From: Luminiphilus syltensis NOR5-1B
GTDB taxonomy: Bacteria > Pseudomonadota > Gammaproteobacteria > Pseudomonadales > Halieaceae
DNA: 64,000 nucleotides
NCBI RefSeq assembly: GCF_000158175.1
Contig: NZ_DS999411.1
Location: 1,912,929-1,976,928 of the forward strand
Direction: 5' to 3'
Both the position numbers and the translations under genes were made by a program. The number at the start of each line of letters is the position of its first letter. The first letter of the stretch is position 1. Positions 8,446 to 20,477 of this stretch are shown one piece after another. The notes beneath the pieces are model-generated. The model saw only the letters and a list, made by a program, of their open reading frames with translations. It had not been told where the DNA came from and did not search any database.

Positions 8446-8513
8446 CTTGAATTAAGCGAACCCGGACCCACATACAAAGCAACCGGCAAATATCAGCGCG
8501 AAGCAGTGCTTCG
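8446..8513 (+). promoter_or_regulatory. Second sigma-32-like promoter and hairpin upstream of dnaK
   Basis: In the 101-base grpE-dnaK gap, CTTGAAT (8446-8452) and CCCACAT (8467-8473) are 14 bases apart, close to the RpoH consensus except for the A in the -10. Further down, CGAAGCA and TGCTTCG around one base (8499-8513) form an inverted repeat just ahead of the strong AAAGGAGAG ribosome binding site at about 8517-8525. The promoter would allow extra dnaK expression; the stem could modulate access to the start. Both are weaker than the grpE promoter. Confidence 0.45.
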
Positions 8514-8530
8514 GCGAAAGGAGAGAGCAA

Positions 8531-10468
8531 ATGGGTAAGATTATTGGTATTGACCTGGGCACGACCAATTCGTGTGTGTCTGTGCTTGATGGCGGGAAGC
8601 CGCGGGTCATTGAAAATTCAGAGGGTGGGCGTACCACTCCGTCTATCGTTGCTTACACTGACGATGGCGAGATTCTGGTTGGCCAGTCTGCCAAGCGGCA
8701 GGCGGTGACCAACCCGGAGAACACGTTGTTTGCGGTCAAGCGGCTGATAGGGCGCCGTTTTGAGGACGACGTGGTCCAGAAAGACATCAGCATGGTGCCC
8801 TACAAAATCATCAAGGCTGACAACGGCGATGCCTGGGTTAAGGTCAAAGACAACGCGATGTCACCTCCTCAGGTTTCTGCGGAAGTGCTCCGCAAGATGA
8901 AAAAAACCGCTGAGGAGTTCCTTGGCGAGACGGTCACGGAGGCGGTGATTACAGTTCCGGCTTATTTCAATGACTCCCAGCGGCAGGCTACCAAGGATGC
9001 CGGTAAGATCGCGGGCCTCGAGGTCAAGCGAATCATCAATGAACCTACTGCCGCGGCCCTGGCTTACGGCATGGACAAGGCAAGAGGTGATCACACCGTG
9101 GCGGTTTATGACCTCGGTGGTGGTACTTTTGATATCTCGATTATCGAAATTGCCGAAGTTGATGGCGAGCACCAGTTCGAGGTACTTGCAACCAACGGGG
9201 ATACTTTCCTGGGTGGTGAGGACTTTGACCTGCGCCTTATCGAGTATCTCGCGGAAGAGTTCAAGAAAGAAAACAGTATTGACCTGCACAATGACCCGCT
9301 CGCTTTACAGCGTCTGAAAGAGGCTGCTGAGAAAGCGAAGATCGAGCTGTCCAGTTCGCAGCAGACCGAGGTGAATCTCCCTTATATAACAGCGGACGCC
9401 ACCGGGCCCAAGCACCTGGTTGTGAAGCTGTCACGTTCGAAGCTCGAATCGCTGGTCGGAGAACTGGTCAAGCGGTCCCTCGAGCCAGTCAAGACTGCAC
9501 TGAAGGATTCCGGACTGTCGCCAAGCGAAATCGATGATGTGATTTTGGTGGGTGGCCAGACTCGGATGCCGATGGTGCAAAAGACGGTTGCTGACTACTT
9601 TGGTAAGGAGCCCCGAAAAGATGTGAACCCCGATGAGGCGGTCGCCATGGGTGCGTCGATCCAGGGTGCGGTATTGGCAGGCGATGTCAAAGATGTCTTA
9701 CTGCTGGATGTCACGCCGCTGACCCTGGGCATTGAGACCATGGGAGGGGTCGCTACGCCACTTATCGAGAAGAACACGACTATCCCGACCAAAAAGTCGC
9801 AGGTATTCTCGACGGCAGAAGACAATCAGACTGCGGTAACGATTCACGTTGTTCAGGGCGAGCGAAAGCAGGCGAGCGAGAATAAGTCGCTGGGACGTTT
9901 TGATCTGGCAGATCTTCCGCCGGCTCCGCGCGGTGTGCCACAGGTCGAGGTGACATTTGATCTCGATGCGAATGGCATACTCAATGTCTCCGCGCAGGAC
10001 AAGGCCACGGGCAAAGAGCAGTCGATTCGGATCACAGCCTCAGGTGGGTTGAGTGAAGAAGAGATCGAGAAGATGGTCTCTGATGCCGAGGCGAACGCTG
10101 AAGCCGACAAGAAGTTTGAGGCGCTGATCGTTGCTCGCAATGCCGCCGAGGGTATGGCCCACGCCGCGCGTAACACGCTTCAGGAAGCGGGCGAACATGC
10201 AACTGATGACGAACGTCAGGCTATCGAAGCTGCGATTGCCGAAGTCGACGAGGCTGTAAAGGGCGAGGACACCGAGGCGATGGAAGCGGCGACGGGCAAG
10301 TTGACCGAAGCCACTGGAGCGGTGGCGCAGAAGATGTACGCTGCTCAGCAGGCCTCTGGTGAAGGAGCTCAGGCGGGTGCTGGTGCTGATGCCGGCAGCA
10401 GCGAAAACGACGATTCTGATGTTGTCGATGCCGAGTTCGAAGAGGTCAAGGACGACGAAAAGAAGTAA
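8531..10468 (+). CDS. dnaK: Chaperone DnaK (Hsp70)
   Basis: 645 residues. All Hsp70 signatures are present: [18 protein letters not shown] at the start, [34 protein letters not shown], the linker [16 protein letters not shown], and the C-terminal acidic end EEVKDDEKK recognised by partners. ATP-dependent folding chaperone working with DnaJ and GrpE, whose genes flank it. A strong ribosome binding site (GGAGAG) lies 6-7 bases before the ATG. The Gly/Ala-rich region before the acidic tail is normal for proteobacterial DnaK. Confidence 0.98.
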   Translation: MGKIIGIDLGTTNSCVSVLDGGKPRVIENSEGGRTTPSIVAYTDDGEILVGQSAKRQAVTNPENTLFAVKRLIGRRFEDDVVQKDISMVPYKIIKADNGDAWVKVKDNAMSPPQVSAEVLRKMKKTAEEFLGETVTEAVITVPAYFNDSQRQATKDAGKIAGLEVKRIINEPTAAALAYGMDKARGDHTVAVYDLGGGTFDISIIEIAEVDGEHQFEVLATNGDTFLGGEDFDLRLIEYLAEEFKKENSIDLHNDPLALQRLKEAAEKAKIELSSSQQTEVNLPYITADATGPKHLVVKLSRSKLESLVGELVKRSLEPVKTALKDSGLSPSEIDDVILVGGQTRMPMVQKTVADYFGKEPRKDVNPDEAVAMGASIQGAVLAGDVKDVLLLDVTPLTLGIETMGGVATPLIEKNTTIPTKKSQVFSTAEDNQTAVTIHVVQGERKQASENKSLGRFDLADLPPAPRGVPQVEVTFDLDANGILNVSAQDKATGKEQSIRITASGGLSEEEIEKMVSDAEANAEADKKFEALIVARNAAEGMAHAARNTLQEAGEHATDDERQAIEAAIAEVDEAVKGEDTEAMEAATGKLTEATGAVAQKMYAAQQASGEGAQAGAGADAGSSENDDSDVVDAEFEEVKDDEKK

Positions 10469-10556
10469 TAGAGTGAGTGCGGCGAGTGCCTCTGATGGGG
10501 TGCTCGCCACGCCGTCCGGCTCGGTTTAACGGGCATGTAAGAACAACGGTTTTTGG

Positions 10557-10579
10557 ACGCGGGCTTTGAGAGCCCGCGT
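10557..10579 (+). terminator. Hairpin between dnaK and dnaJ (attenuating terminator candidate)
   Basis: ACGCGGGCT and AGCCCGCGT form a perfect 9-bp stem with a five-base loop, followed by AGTTGTTTT. The T tract is broken, so it is likely a partial terminator that lowers dnaJ relative to dnaK, or an mRNA processing/stability stem. It sits 32 bases before the dnaJ ATG. Confidence 0.6.
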
Positions 10580-10610
10580 AGTTGTTTTAGAAATAGCAGA
10601 CGAGTGCCAT

Positions 10611-13411
<2,801 letters not shown>

Positions 13412-13416
<5 letters not shown>

Positions 13417-13711
13417 CGATCCGCGTTCCCATGAAGACGCTCTGCGGGTTCGTCGCAGGGCTTGGCGGCGGATAGCGGCGGAGCTTCGTCGCGGCGTGCT
13501 ATTAGAACCTGATGGCTCTTTCGGTGCAGAGGCGCCGATAAACGATACTACCCTCAACCTGCTCGCACACTTACCGACCCGGCACCCGGATGGGTTTGTG
13601 GGTGACCACTTTTACTCGCGACTGAGCGACGCATATTTTATGCGGCCCGGGGGGTTGCTTGCGCAAGCGCTTTCGAGAAGGTGGATGCCCGATTGGCGCT
13701 GTGATTGTTGA
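13412..13711 (+). other. Coding-like stretch in frame 2, probable N-terminal part of the following deaminase
   Basis: Frame 2 is open from inside cnoX to a TGA at 13709-13711, and from about 13412 its residues look like a real protein: RRRAWRRIAAELRRG, LLEPDGSFGAEAPI, then YSRLSDAYFMR and LLAQAL. The last part resembles helix 1 of cytidine/cytosine deaminases, which normally runs straight into the EGGxPIGAV segment found in frame 3 a few codons later. There is no ATG, GTG or TTG between the cnoX stop and 13490; the only in-frame start is a GTG at 13301 well inside cnoX, or an ATT overlapping the cnoX stop. I do not recognise the residues before the helix. Confidence 0.45.
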
Positions 13712-14072
13712 CCGCGTCACTCGGGAAATCGTCGGGAAAGGGCACAATACACTCGTCCAGGAAAATTATCCGTACAACCATCGGGAAACGGCCGCTATCC
13801 GAGAAGCTGGCCACATTGACTTCAGTCGCTGTGTTTTGGTGACCACCCTGAGTCCCTGCGATATCTGTGCGCGCCTGATTATTATGCGCCAGTTCCCACA
13901 CCCCATCGTCGGTGATGTCACGAATGCCAAGGGGAATGAACAATTGCTGAGAGATCACGGTATTCAGGCCGATGTTCCCGACTACGCTGTCGGTATCGCC
14001 CTCTATCAGCATGAAAATCCAGACCTGGAACGTGAGGACTGGCTGGGTCTGGGTGCCCATCAATCTCAGTAG
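13659..14072 (+). CDS. Cytosine/nucleoside deaminase-family protein (N-terminus in another frame)
   Basis: Zinc-dependent deaminase of the CDA fold. The 137 residues carry GGCPIGAVIVD, the zinc/proton-shuttle motif HRE (position of the usual HAE/HGE), and LVTTLSPCDICARLIIM with the PCxxC cysteines. The arrangement and the later IVGDVTNAKGNEQLL segment resemble yeast-type cytosine deaminase more than TadA. The only start in frame is a TTG at 13659, which leaves out helix 1; that helix appears in frame 2 just upstream. Either the gene is frameshifted (one extra base or two missing near 13665-13680), or uses a recoding event, or there is a sequencing error. All catalytic residues are intact downstream. 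Confidence 0.65.
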   Translation: MRKRFREGGCPIGAVIVDRVTREIVGKGHNTLVQENYPYNHRETAAIREAGHIDFSRCVLVTTLSPCDICARLIIMRQFPHPIVGDVTNAKGNEQLLRDHGIQADVPDYAVGIALYQHENPDLEREDWLGLGAHQSQ

Positions 14073-14205
14073 AGGTCAGACCGACGGCCTCGCCGGCTTC
14101 AGGACATAGGGTTTGGTCGTCGGCGGATGGCTTCCAGAGCCATCATGATTGAGATACCGCGCAGGTATTGATCCCGCTAACCCCCAATGACGCCAAAAAA
14201 AGCCC

Positions 14206-14234
14206 TTGCAAACCCGGGTTACTTTGCCTACATT
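14206..14234 (+). promoter_or_regulatory. Possible sigma-70 promoter for the acyl-CoA dehydrogenase operon
   Basis: TTGCAA (14206-14211) and TACATT (14229-14234) are 17 bases apart, each matching four of six consensus positions. It lies 94 bases before the first dehydrogenase ATG in the 255-base gap 14073-14327, which holds nothing else I can support. Confidence 0.35.
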
Positions 14235-14327
14235 CCTTTGCGTAAGAAAACATACTCCATGTTCAAATTTAGCTGGCGGTGACAATCTCATGGCCTCTGG
14301 GGTGGGTACAACGACAACGAGGACGTT

Positions 14328-15506
14328 ATGGATATTGCATTCTCACCGGAAGATCTGGCGTTTCGCGAAGACGTTCGCCAGTTTCTCGATGATCAATTTA
14401 CTGACGAGTTACGCACTCGTCTGCAGAGCAAGGACTTTAAACCGGCAATGGTGGAGTGGCAGCAAAAGCTGTATCGCCGTGGCTGGGTGGCGCCCAACTG
14501 GCCTGAGGAGCATGGCGGAACCCACTGGACGCCGACGCAGAAGTATATTTTTGAGACCGAGCGCTCATTGCGTGGCATCCCGGATGTTGTTCCGTTTGGT
14601 CTGGTTATGGTGGCCAATGTGATCATTGGCTTTGGTACACAAGACCAGAAAGACTATTTTCTTCCGAGAATTCTCAAGAGTGAGGATTGGTGGTGTCAGG
14701 GGTATTCGGAACCAGGATCCGGCTCGGACCTGGCTAGCCTGAAGACGAAGGCGATTCGCGATGGTGACGATTTCATCATTAACGGCGCCAAGATCTGGAC
14801 GACATACGCCCAGTATGCCGATTGGATTTTTTGCCTGGTTCGAACCAGCAGCGCAGGAAAGAAGCAGGAGGGCATCACGTTCATCCTGGTCGATATGGCG
14901 AGCGAGGGCATTAAGGTAAACCCTATTCATTCGATTGATGACCATCACAGTTTGAACGAAGTCGAATTCAACGATGTTCGCGTGCCTGTCAACAACGTAA
15001 TCGGTGAGATTGACCAGGGCTGGACTGTGGCGAAGGCACTGCTCGCCCACGAGCGAACCGGAATCGCCGGTGTTGCGGATGTTAAACGCAATGTCCGTTT
15101 GATCCGAGAGGCGGCGACTCAAGAGGTCAACGGTGGTGTGTCTGTGATGCAGGACCCCGGCTTCCAGCAGCGCCTGTCGGATATCGAGGTCGAGCTTATG
15201 GCACTCGAATTTACCGAGTTACGAACGCTGGCGGCGATGGCAAAAGGCGGGTTCCCCGGTCCCGAATCCTCGCTTTTGAAAATCAAGGGTACCGAGCTGC
15301 AACAGGCGACGCAGGAATTGCGCATGGAGTTGGCTGGCTACTATCAAGGTGTGCTGCCGACCGATCTAGACCCCACGCTTCTCGGTCATGAGTTCGGATC
15401 AGAGGCCCGACGATCGTTCATGTACGGTCGAGCCGCCACCATTTATGGCGGCTCGAACGAGGTTCAGAAGAATATTATTGCCAAGTACGTGCTTGGTCTT
15501 GAATAA
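14328..15506 (+). CDS. Acyl-CoA dehydrogenase
   Basis: FAD-dependent dehydrogenase of 392 residues. Landmarks: N-terminal helical domain (MDIAFSPEDLAFREDVRQFL), WCQGYSEPGSGSDLASLKTKA in the middle beta domain (the CoA/FAD-contacting signature), FNDVRVPVNNVIGEIDQGW, and C-terminal YGGSNEVQKNIIAKYVLG. It resembles the longer-chain or steroid/isoprenoid-type dehydrogenases seen as pairs with a second subunit. The next gene, 21 bases downstream, is a second dehydrogenase, so the two may form a heteromeric enzyme. Substrate not readable from sequence. Confidence 0.9.
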   Translation: MDIAFSPEDLAFREDVRQFLDDQFTDELRTRLQSKDFKPAMVEWQQKLYRRGWVAPNWPEEHGGTHWTPTQKYIFETERSLRGIPDVVPFGLVMVANVIIGFGTQDQKDYFLPRILKSEDWWCQGYSEPGSGSDLASLKTKAIRDGDDFIINGAKIWTTYAQYADWIFCLVRTSSAGKKQEGITFILVDMASEGIKVNPIHSIDDHHSLNEVEFNDVRVPVNNVIGEIDQGWTVAKALLAHERTGIAGVADVKRNVRLIREAATQEVNGGVSVMQDPGFQQRLSDIEVELMALEFTELRTLAAMAKGGFPGPESSLLKIKGTELQQATQELRMELAGYYQGVLPTDLDPTLLGHEFGSEARRSFMYGRAATIYGGSNEVQKNIIAKYVLGLE

Positions 15507-15527
15507 AGGCATTGGAGTAGATACGCA

Positions 15528-16667
15528 ATGAACTTTGATTTTACAGAAGAACAGCAGATGATTCGCGACTCGATCGCGCGCTTTGTTCAGGATGACTATG
15601 ACTGGGACACCCGTAAGGCGATAGTGGCTTCAGAGGCGGGTATGGCTCCAGCGAATTGGCAGACATTTGCCGAGCTGGGATGGTTGTCAATTCCGTTCGC
15701 GGAGGCCGATGGTGGCTTTGGTGGCGGTATTGTGGATTCCGCCGTCATTATGGAAGAGTTGGGTAAGGGGCTTGTCGTCGAGCCTTACTTTCCAACGGTG
15801 ATCCTGTTCGGGGGACTTATCACCCGGGCAGGTTCGGAAGCGCAGCGGGCCGCCATGCTCAGCGCACTCATCGAGGGTCGGCTGCTGGGCGCTTTTGCTT
15901 ATCTGGAGCGACAGAGTCGTTTCGAGATCGGAGATTGCAGGACGGTTGCGTTACCCGATGGAGAAGGCTATCGACTCAGTGGTGAAAAAGTGGTCGTCTT
16001 TAACGGCGAACATGCAGAACAGATGGTGGTTCTGGCGCGAACGAGCGGTGAGCAGTGCGACCGGGAGGGTCTTTCCCTGTTCGTGGTAGACGCGTCGGCA
16101 GAGGGTATCTCTCGCTTCAACTACCCCTTAATGGATGCGCAGCGCGTTTCGAATATCACGTTTGACAACGTCCGTCTTGAAGCCCATACCCTGTTGGGTG
16201 ACCTCGGTAACGCTATGGATGTGGTTGATGCCGTGGTACGCGAGGCGACTATCCTGCTCGCCGCCGAGGCGGTGGGTATCATGGGCCTCCTGAACCAGAA
16301 AACCCTTGAGTACACCAAAACGCGTCAGCAATTCGGTGTTGCTATCGGCTCCTTCCAGGCGTTACAGCATCGTATGGTGGATACCATGATGGCTTATGAA
16401 CAGGCCAAATCACTGCTGTTTCGCGCGCTCTGCGAGCACCAGGAAGACCCTGAGCAGTCAGCTACCACGGTTCATGCTCTCAAGACGCTGATTGATCGAA
16501 ATAGCAAGCTCATCTACGGTGAAGCCATTCAGTTACACGGCGGGATGGGGCTGACCGATGAGCTTGATATTGGTCACTATGCCAAGCGGCTTATGATGAT
16601 TAACACCACATTTGGTGATGGAACGTTTCATCGCGCCCGTTACGCCGAGCAAGCGTATGCCGCGTGA
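15528..16667 (+). CDS. Acyl-CoA dehydrogenase, second of a pair
   Basis: 379 residues, starting MNFDFTEEQQMIRDSIARFV with a GGAG Shine-Dalgarno upstream. It keeps the general fold (LGWLSIPFAEADGGFGGG, MEELGKGLVVEPYFPTV, and the C-terminal TRQQFGVAIGSFQALQHRMVD and IQLHGGMGLTDELDIGHYAKRL). The middle EPGSGSDL-type signature of the first dehydrogenase is replaced by a divergent FAYLERQSRFE segment, as in the non-catalytic or divergent partner subunit of alpha2beta2 dehydrogenases. The stop overlaps the next start as GTGA. Confidence 0.88.
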   Translation: MNFDFTEEQQMIRDSIARFVQDDYDWDTRKAIVASEAGMAPANWQTFAELGWLSIPFAEADGGFGGGIVDSAVIMEELGKGLVVEPYFPTVILFGGLITRAGSEAQRAAMLSALIEGRLLGAFAYLERQSRFEIGDCRTVALPDGEGYRLSGEKVVVFNGEHAEQMVVLARTSGEQCDREGLSLFVVDASAEGISRFNYPLMDAQRVSNITFDNVRLEAHTLLGDLGNAMDVVDAVVREATILLAAEAVGIMGLLNQKTLEYTKTRQQFGVAIGSFQALQHRMVDTMMAYEQAKSLLFRALCEHQEDPEQSATTVHALKTLIDRNSKLIYGEAIQLHGGMGLTDELDIGHYAKRLMMINTTFGDGTFHRARYAEQAYAA

Positions 16668-17455
16668 AGCTGGCTGATAAGGTTTGCGTCGTCACGGGTG
16701 CCGGCAGTGGTATTGGCCGGGCAATCGCTGAACGTTTTCATGCAGAGGGCGCGATCGTCGCTGTTGTCGACCGTGATGAGCAATCCGCCAAAGCCTGTGC
16801 CACGGCTTTGGATGGAATGGCTTTTGCGGTTGATGTAAGGGATGAAGCCCAGATGGCCGCTATGGTTGCCGAGGTCGAGCGGATTTATGGCCATATCGAC
16901 CTGTTTTGCTCCAATGCCGGAATCCTGGCTACCGATGGCGAGCCCTGGTGGGCGACTTCAGCATCCAATGCGGTGTGGCAGGCAATGTGGGAAGTACACG
17001 TCATGGCGCATGTGTATGCTGCGCGGGCGTGTCTGCCACGAATGATCGAGCGAAAGCGGGGCTATTTTCTCAATGTTGCGTCTGCCGCGGGGTTGCTCAA
17101 TCAAATCGGCGATGCGGCTTACTCAACGACCAAGCATGCGGCGGTGGGCTGGGCTGAGGCGCTGGCGATCACCCATGGTGATGATGGCATCAAGGTGTCC
17201 TGCGTATGTCCCCAGGCGGTGGATACGGAAATGATTGCCGGTATCGACAATGGAGGCACCGCAGGGCTCGACGGTGTTCTTACCACCGAGGCTGTCGCAG
17301 CCGCGGTTGTGGAGGGTGTCGATCAGGAGACCTTTCTAATCCTGCCCCATCCACAGGTGAACGAGTATCGTGTCATGAAGGCTGAGAACTACGACCGCTG
17401 GATTGGTGGCATGAAGAAATTGCGTAGACTGTTCGGTAATCCTAAACTCTCCTGA
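16664..17455 (+). CDS. Short-chain dehydrogenase/reductase
   Basis: 263 residues from a GTG overlapping the preceding stop. Classical SDR: VVTGAGSGIGRAIAERF nucleotide-binding motif, LFCSNAGIL (NAG), a catalytic Ser-Ala-Ala region, and the YxxxK pair in AYSTTKHAAVGWAEAL. An Asp after beta-2 (VVDRDEQSAK) suggests NAD(H) preference. Translationally coupled to the acyl-CoA dehydrogenase pair, so it probably oxidises or reduces a hydroxyacyl/ketoacyl intermediate of the same route; the substrate is unknown. Confidence 0.88.
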   Translation: MKLADKVCVVTGAGSGIGRAIAERFHAEGAIVAVVDRDEQSAKACATALDGMAFAVDVRDEAQMAAMVAEVERIYGHIDLFCSNAGILATDGEPWWATSASNAVWQAMWEVHVMAHVYAARACLPRMIERKRGYFLNVASAAGLLNQIGDAAYSTTKHAAVGWAEALAITHGDDGIKVSCVCPQAVDTEMIAGIDNGGTAGLDGVLTTEAVAAAVVEGVDQETFLILPHPQVNEYRVMKAENYDRWIGGMKKLRRLFGNPKLS

Positions 17456-17476
17456 AATCACTTCAGGCTAATCTCC

Positions 17477-19210
17477 TTGGATAAACAAATCCGTCTGGCT
17501 CGAACCATTCTCAATGGTTTTGAGGCCTACTTCGCTGAGTTCGAAAATATCACTCTCGCCGCACGAACTCGTTTCGAGAATGGAGAGTGGGCTGCCACCC
17601 ACGAGGCATCGACGCGTCGCATCGATGTGTACAAGGAAAAAGTGCTGGATGTGCTTGGCTTTGTAAAGTACATCGCCGGTGATCGGCTTAACGATCGTTT
17701 GTTCTGGTCAGAAACGCGCGAGGTTTACGCGGGTCTGGTTCGAGGGATGACCAATTTTGAAATTGCAGAGACGTTTTATAATTCGGTCTACAACGCGATT
17801 TTTGGTCATCAGCATATTCGCGATGATTATGCCTTCGTTTTCTCGCCCCAGGGCGATATGCCACCGGTAGACGTATCCAAAGTCGTAAGACGCTATTCCC
17901 CCACCAAGAGCATGTCGGAAAACGTCAGGCGCTTGCTTGAGGACTATGCGCTGTCGCTGCCCTACGAGGATATGGAGCGCGACGTGCAACACATTTGCGA
18001 CGCTATCAGGAGTCAGCTGAGGGATCATTTTCCGCTCGATGCCGACACGCTGGAAGTGCAGCTGCTCGAGCATCACTTTTTTCGGAATAAGGCGGTCTAT
18101 ATCGTCGGCAGGATTGTTGCTGGTGGCAAACAAATGCCTTTTGTCATCCCCATGCTGCATAACGGTGATATCGAAAACCCCGCCGTTTATATCGATGCCG
18201 CCCTGTTTGGCCCTGACCTGGTAAGTATGTTGTTCAGCTTTACTCGAACTTATTTCATGGTGGATGCCTCAATACCTTCGCAGTACGTGCTCTTCCTGCA
18301 GCAGTTGATGCCCAAAAAGGCCATTTCTGAGATTTACAGCGCGATCGGCCACCACCGTCACGGCAAAACCTTTTATTACCGAAGCGCCTGCCGGCATATG
18401 CAGGCCACTACGGACTCTTTTGTGGTAGCCCCCGGTATTAAGGGGATGGTGATGACGGTCTTCACGCTTCAGTCCTACGAGTTTGTCTTCAAGATCATCA
18501 AGGATCGATTTACGCCTCCAAAGGAAGTGACGCACGAGTTGGTCCGGGAGAAATATCAGTTGGTGAAGCGTTGGGACCGAGCAGGTCGCATGGCTGACAC
18601 GCAGGAATTTACCAATCTGGTTTTTGAGCGGGCGCGGTTTTCTGATGAGCTGATGCAGGAGTTGCACGAAACCTGCCCCTCACAGATCGTCGAGCACGGT
18701 ACCGCATTAATTATCAAGCATTGCTACGTCGAGCGGCGGATGACGCCGTTGAACCTATATCTTCAGACAGCTAATGACGATGAGGTAGAGGCGGTCATGC
18801 TCGATTATGGAAAGTCGATTAAGGAGCTCGCTGCCGCCAATATTTTTCCGGGCGACATGTTGCTGAAAAATTTTGGCGTTACCCGACACGGACGCGTGGT
18901 GTTTTACGATTATGATGAGATCGAGCCCTTGCTGAAATGTAACTTTCGCCGAATTCCACCACCCCGGGACGACTATGAAGAGATGGCCAGTCAACCGTGG
19001 TATTCGGTGGGCCCATACGATATTTTTCCCGAAGAGTTCCGGTTATTTTTCTCGGGCAATCAACGTGCGCGCAAAGCATTTGATGCGCACCACAGCGACA
19101 TTTACGATGTCGAATTCTGGCACGGACTGCAGGAGCGCCTGCGCGCTGGCCATGTTGACGACTTTATCCCCTACCCGCAGCGGCTGCGTTTTTCACGAAG
19201 CGCGGCCTGA
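17477..19210 (+). CDS. aceK: Isocitrate dehydrogenase kinase/phosphatase AceK
   Basis: AceK phosphorylates isocitrate dehydrogenase to divert carbon into the glyoxylate shunt during growth on acetate or fatty acids. 577 residues (E. coli 578), TTG start. Typical stretches: FYNSVYNAIFGHQHIRDDYAF, RSACRHMQATTDSFVVAPG followed by KGMVMTVFTLQSYEFVFKII (ATP-binding region), LIIKHCYVERRMTPLNLYL, LKNFGVTRHGRVVFYDYDEI. The location after acyl-CoA dehydrogenases fits acetyl-CoA-generating metabolism; aceA and aceB are not adjacent as they are in E. coli. Confidence 0.96.
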   Translation: MDKQIRLARTILNGFEAYFAEFENITLAARTRFENGEWAATHEASTRRIDVYKEKVLDVLGFVKYIAGDRLNDRLFWSETREVYAGLVRGMTNFEIAETFYNSVYNAIFGHQHIRDDYAFVFSPQGDMPPVDVSKVVRRYSPTKSMSENVRRLLEDYALSLPYEDMERDVQHICDAIRSQLRDHFPLDADTLEVQLLEHHFFRNKAVYIVGRIVAGGKQMPFVIPMLHNGDIENPAVYIDAALFGPDLVSMLFSFTRTYFMVDASIPSQYVLFLQQLMPKKAISEIYSAIGHHRHGKTFYYRSACRHMQATTDSFVVAPGIKGMVMTVFTLQSYEFVFKIIKDRFTPPKEVTHELVREKYQLVKRWDRAGRMADTQEFTNLVFERARFSDELMQELHETCPSQIVEHGTALIIKHCYVERRMTPLNLYLQTANDDEVEAVMLDYGKSIKELAAANIFPGDMLLKNFGVTRHGRVVFYDYDEIEPLLKCNFRRIPPPRDDYEEMASQPWYSVGPYDIFPEEFRLFFSGNQRARKAFDAHHSDIYDVEFWHGLQERLRAGHVDDFIPYPQRLRFSRSAA

Positions 19211-19221
19211 GTGAATAGTTT

Positions 19222-19929
19222 ATGGCATCGATTTATCTTATAAGGCACGGACAGGCATCGTTTGGTAGCGATATTTACGATCAGCTATCGCCGCTTGGAC
19301 AGCGTCAGGCGGATTTGGTGGGTCAGTATTTTCAGCAGGTGGGGATTCGCTTCGATTACGCCATTGCGGGAGATCTATCCCGCCAGCAGGAGACGGGGCG
19401 CCGCGTCCTCGCCAGTCAGGCCGAGCCCCCCTCGCTGAATACAGATCCTCGGTTTGACGAGGTCGACAACGATTCTCAGGTCAGAATTCTGCTTCCGGAG
19501 CTTGTGAAGCGAGATGACGCGTTGCGGAAGTTGGTTGATAGTGGCTTTGAGAGCAGTAAGGAGTATCAGAAGGTAATTAAAGCAACCTTTACTGCCTGGA
19601 TTCTTGAGGGGCATCGCTATTCGGGGTTGCAGCATTGGTCCGAATACCGTGATGGTGTATCAGCGGCGTTGGAGGGGGTGATGCAGGCTGCAGGCGGTGG
19701 TACCAACAGTGCTGTTTTCACGTCGGGCGGGACCATCGCTACGGCGGTAGGCCTCGTATTAAAAGCCTCGGCAGAGCGTTTCTATGATTTTTATGAGCCC
19801 GTCTTCAACTGCTCTATCACTCGGCTTATCTTCAGCGGCTCGCGGGTGTCTTTATCCAACTTCAATGATGTGGCGCATCTGTCGCTACTGAGTGCACAGT
19901 TATCTGAGGATCTGGTGACCTACCGGTGA
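19222..19929 (+). CDS. Histidine phosphatase superfamily protein (phosphoglycerate mutase-like)
   Basis: 235 residues with the RHG motif at the very N-terminus (IYLIRHGQASFGSDIYDQLS, catalytic His about residue 9), LGQRQADLVGQYF, a Glu/Asp position in FDEVDNDS, and a second conserved His region replaced by VFTSGGTIATAV, which keeps the Ser-Gly-Gly but lacks the usual GH. That loss suggests altered catalysis or substrate. Sits 11 bases after aceK and overlaps the next, also a histidine phosphatase. Physiological substrate unknown. Confidence 0.8.
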   Translation: MASIYLIRHGQASFGSDIYDQLSPLGQRQADLVGQYFQQVGIRFDYAIAGDLSRQQETGRRVLASQAEPPSLNTDPRFDEVDNDSQVRILLPELVKRDDALRKLVDSGFESSKEYQKVIKATFTAWILEGHRYSGLQHWSEYRDGVSAALEGVMQAAGGGTNSAVFTSGGTIATAVGLVLKASAERFYDFYEPVFNCSITRLIFSGSRVSLSNFNDVAHLSLLSAQLSEDLVTYR

Positions 19930-20477
19930 CCGATATTTGGCTTGTACGGCACGGCGAGGCCGCCGCATTATGGGATCAATCCGAGGACCCGGGATTAAGT
20001 ACAGTGGGCCAGCAGCAGGCGGAAGGAGCTGCTAACCGGCTGTTAAAAATACTACCCACGGATGTCGATCTGGTGACCAGCCCGATGGCTCGGGCAAGGG
20101 AAACCGCTGTTCCGCTCGCCCGGCAACTGGGAAGTCGGGTTGTCGTTGACGGGGATTTCTCCGAAGTAAGGGCGCCGGTCGCCCTGGAGCAGCGAAAAAA
20201 CTGGTTGCGCCAGTTCATGCGTGAGTCCTGGCCAGAGCAGGAGGAGCAGCATTGGCTTTGGCGGAAATCAATGATCAATAACCTCTTGTCGCGCAAGAAG
20301 CCCTCAGTCGTTTTCACCCATTTTCTGGTGATCAACACCGTGCTGGGTTTCGTCCAGGGTGTTGATAAAGTGCTTGTTGCCTGGCCCGCCAACGCGTCGT
20401 TTCATCGCTTTCGGATTGAGGGTAATCAGCTGTTACTGATTGAGATGGGAGAGCAGATGGAATCGGTAGTGCTTTAG
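19926..20477 (+). CDS. Histidine phosphatase (SixA-like)
   Basis: 183 residues from a GTG that overlaps the upstream stop. The RHGE motif is at residues 8-11 (IWLVRHGEAA), followed by LSTVGQQQAEGAANRL, a TSPMARARETA segment, and a FTHFLVINTVLG stretch where the second catalytic His lies. SixA-type enzymes dephosphorylate phospho-histidine; this one is slightly longer and its substrate cannot be stated. Second of two different histidine phosphatases in tandem. Its 3' end overlaps the convergent tesB by 4 bases. Confidence 0.8.
   Translation: MTDIWLVRHGEAAALWDQSEDPGLSTVGQQQAEGAANRLLKILPTDVDLVTSPMARARETAVPLARQLGSRVVVDGDFSEVRAPVALEQRKNWLRQFMRESWPEQEEQHWLWRKSMINNLLSRKKPSVVFTHFLVINTVLGFVQGVDKVLVAWPANASFHRFRIEGNQLLLIEMGEQMESVVL

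Noticed and set aside
14073-14327. tRNA or small RNA in the gap before the acyl-CoA dehydrogenase
   Set aside because: Short inverted pieces (CCGACG/CGTCGG) exist but with a loop over 20 bases and no cloverleaf or CCA end; no T tract.
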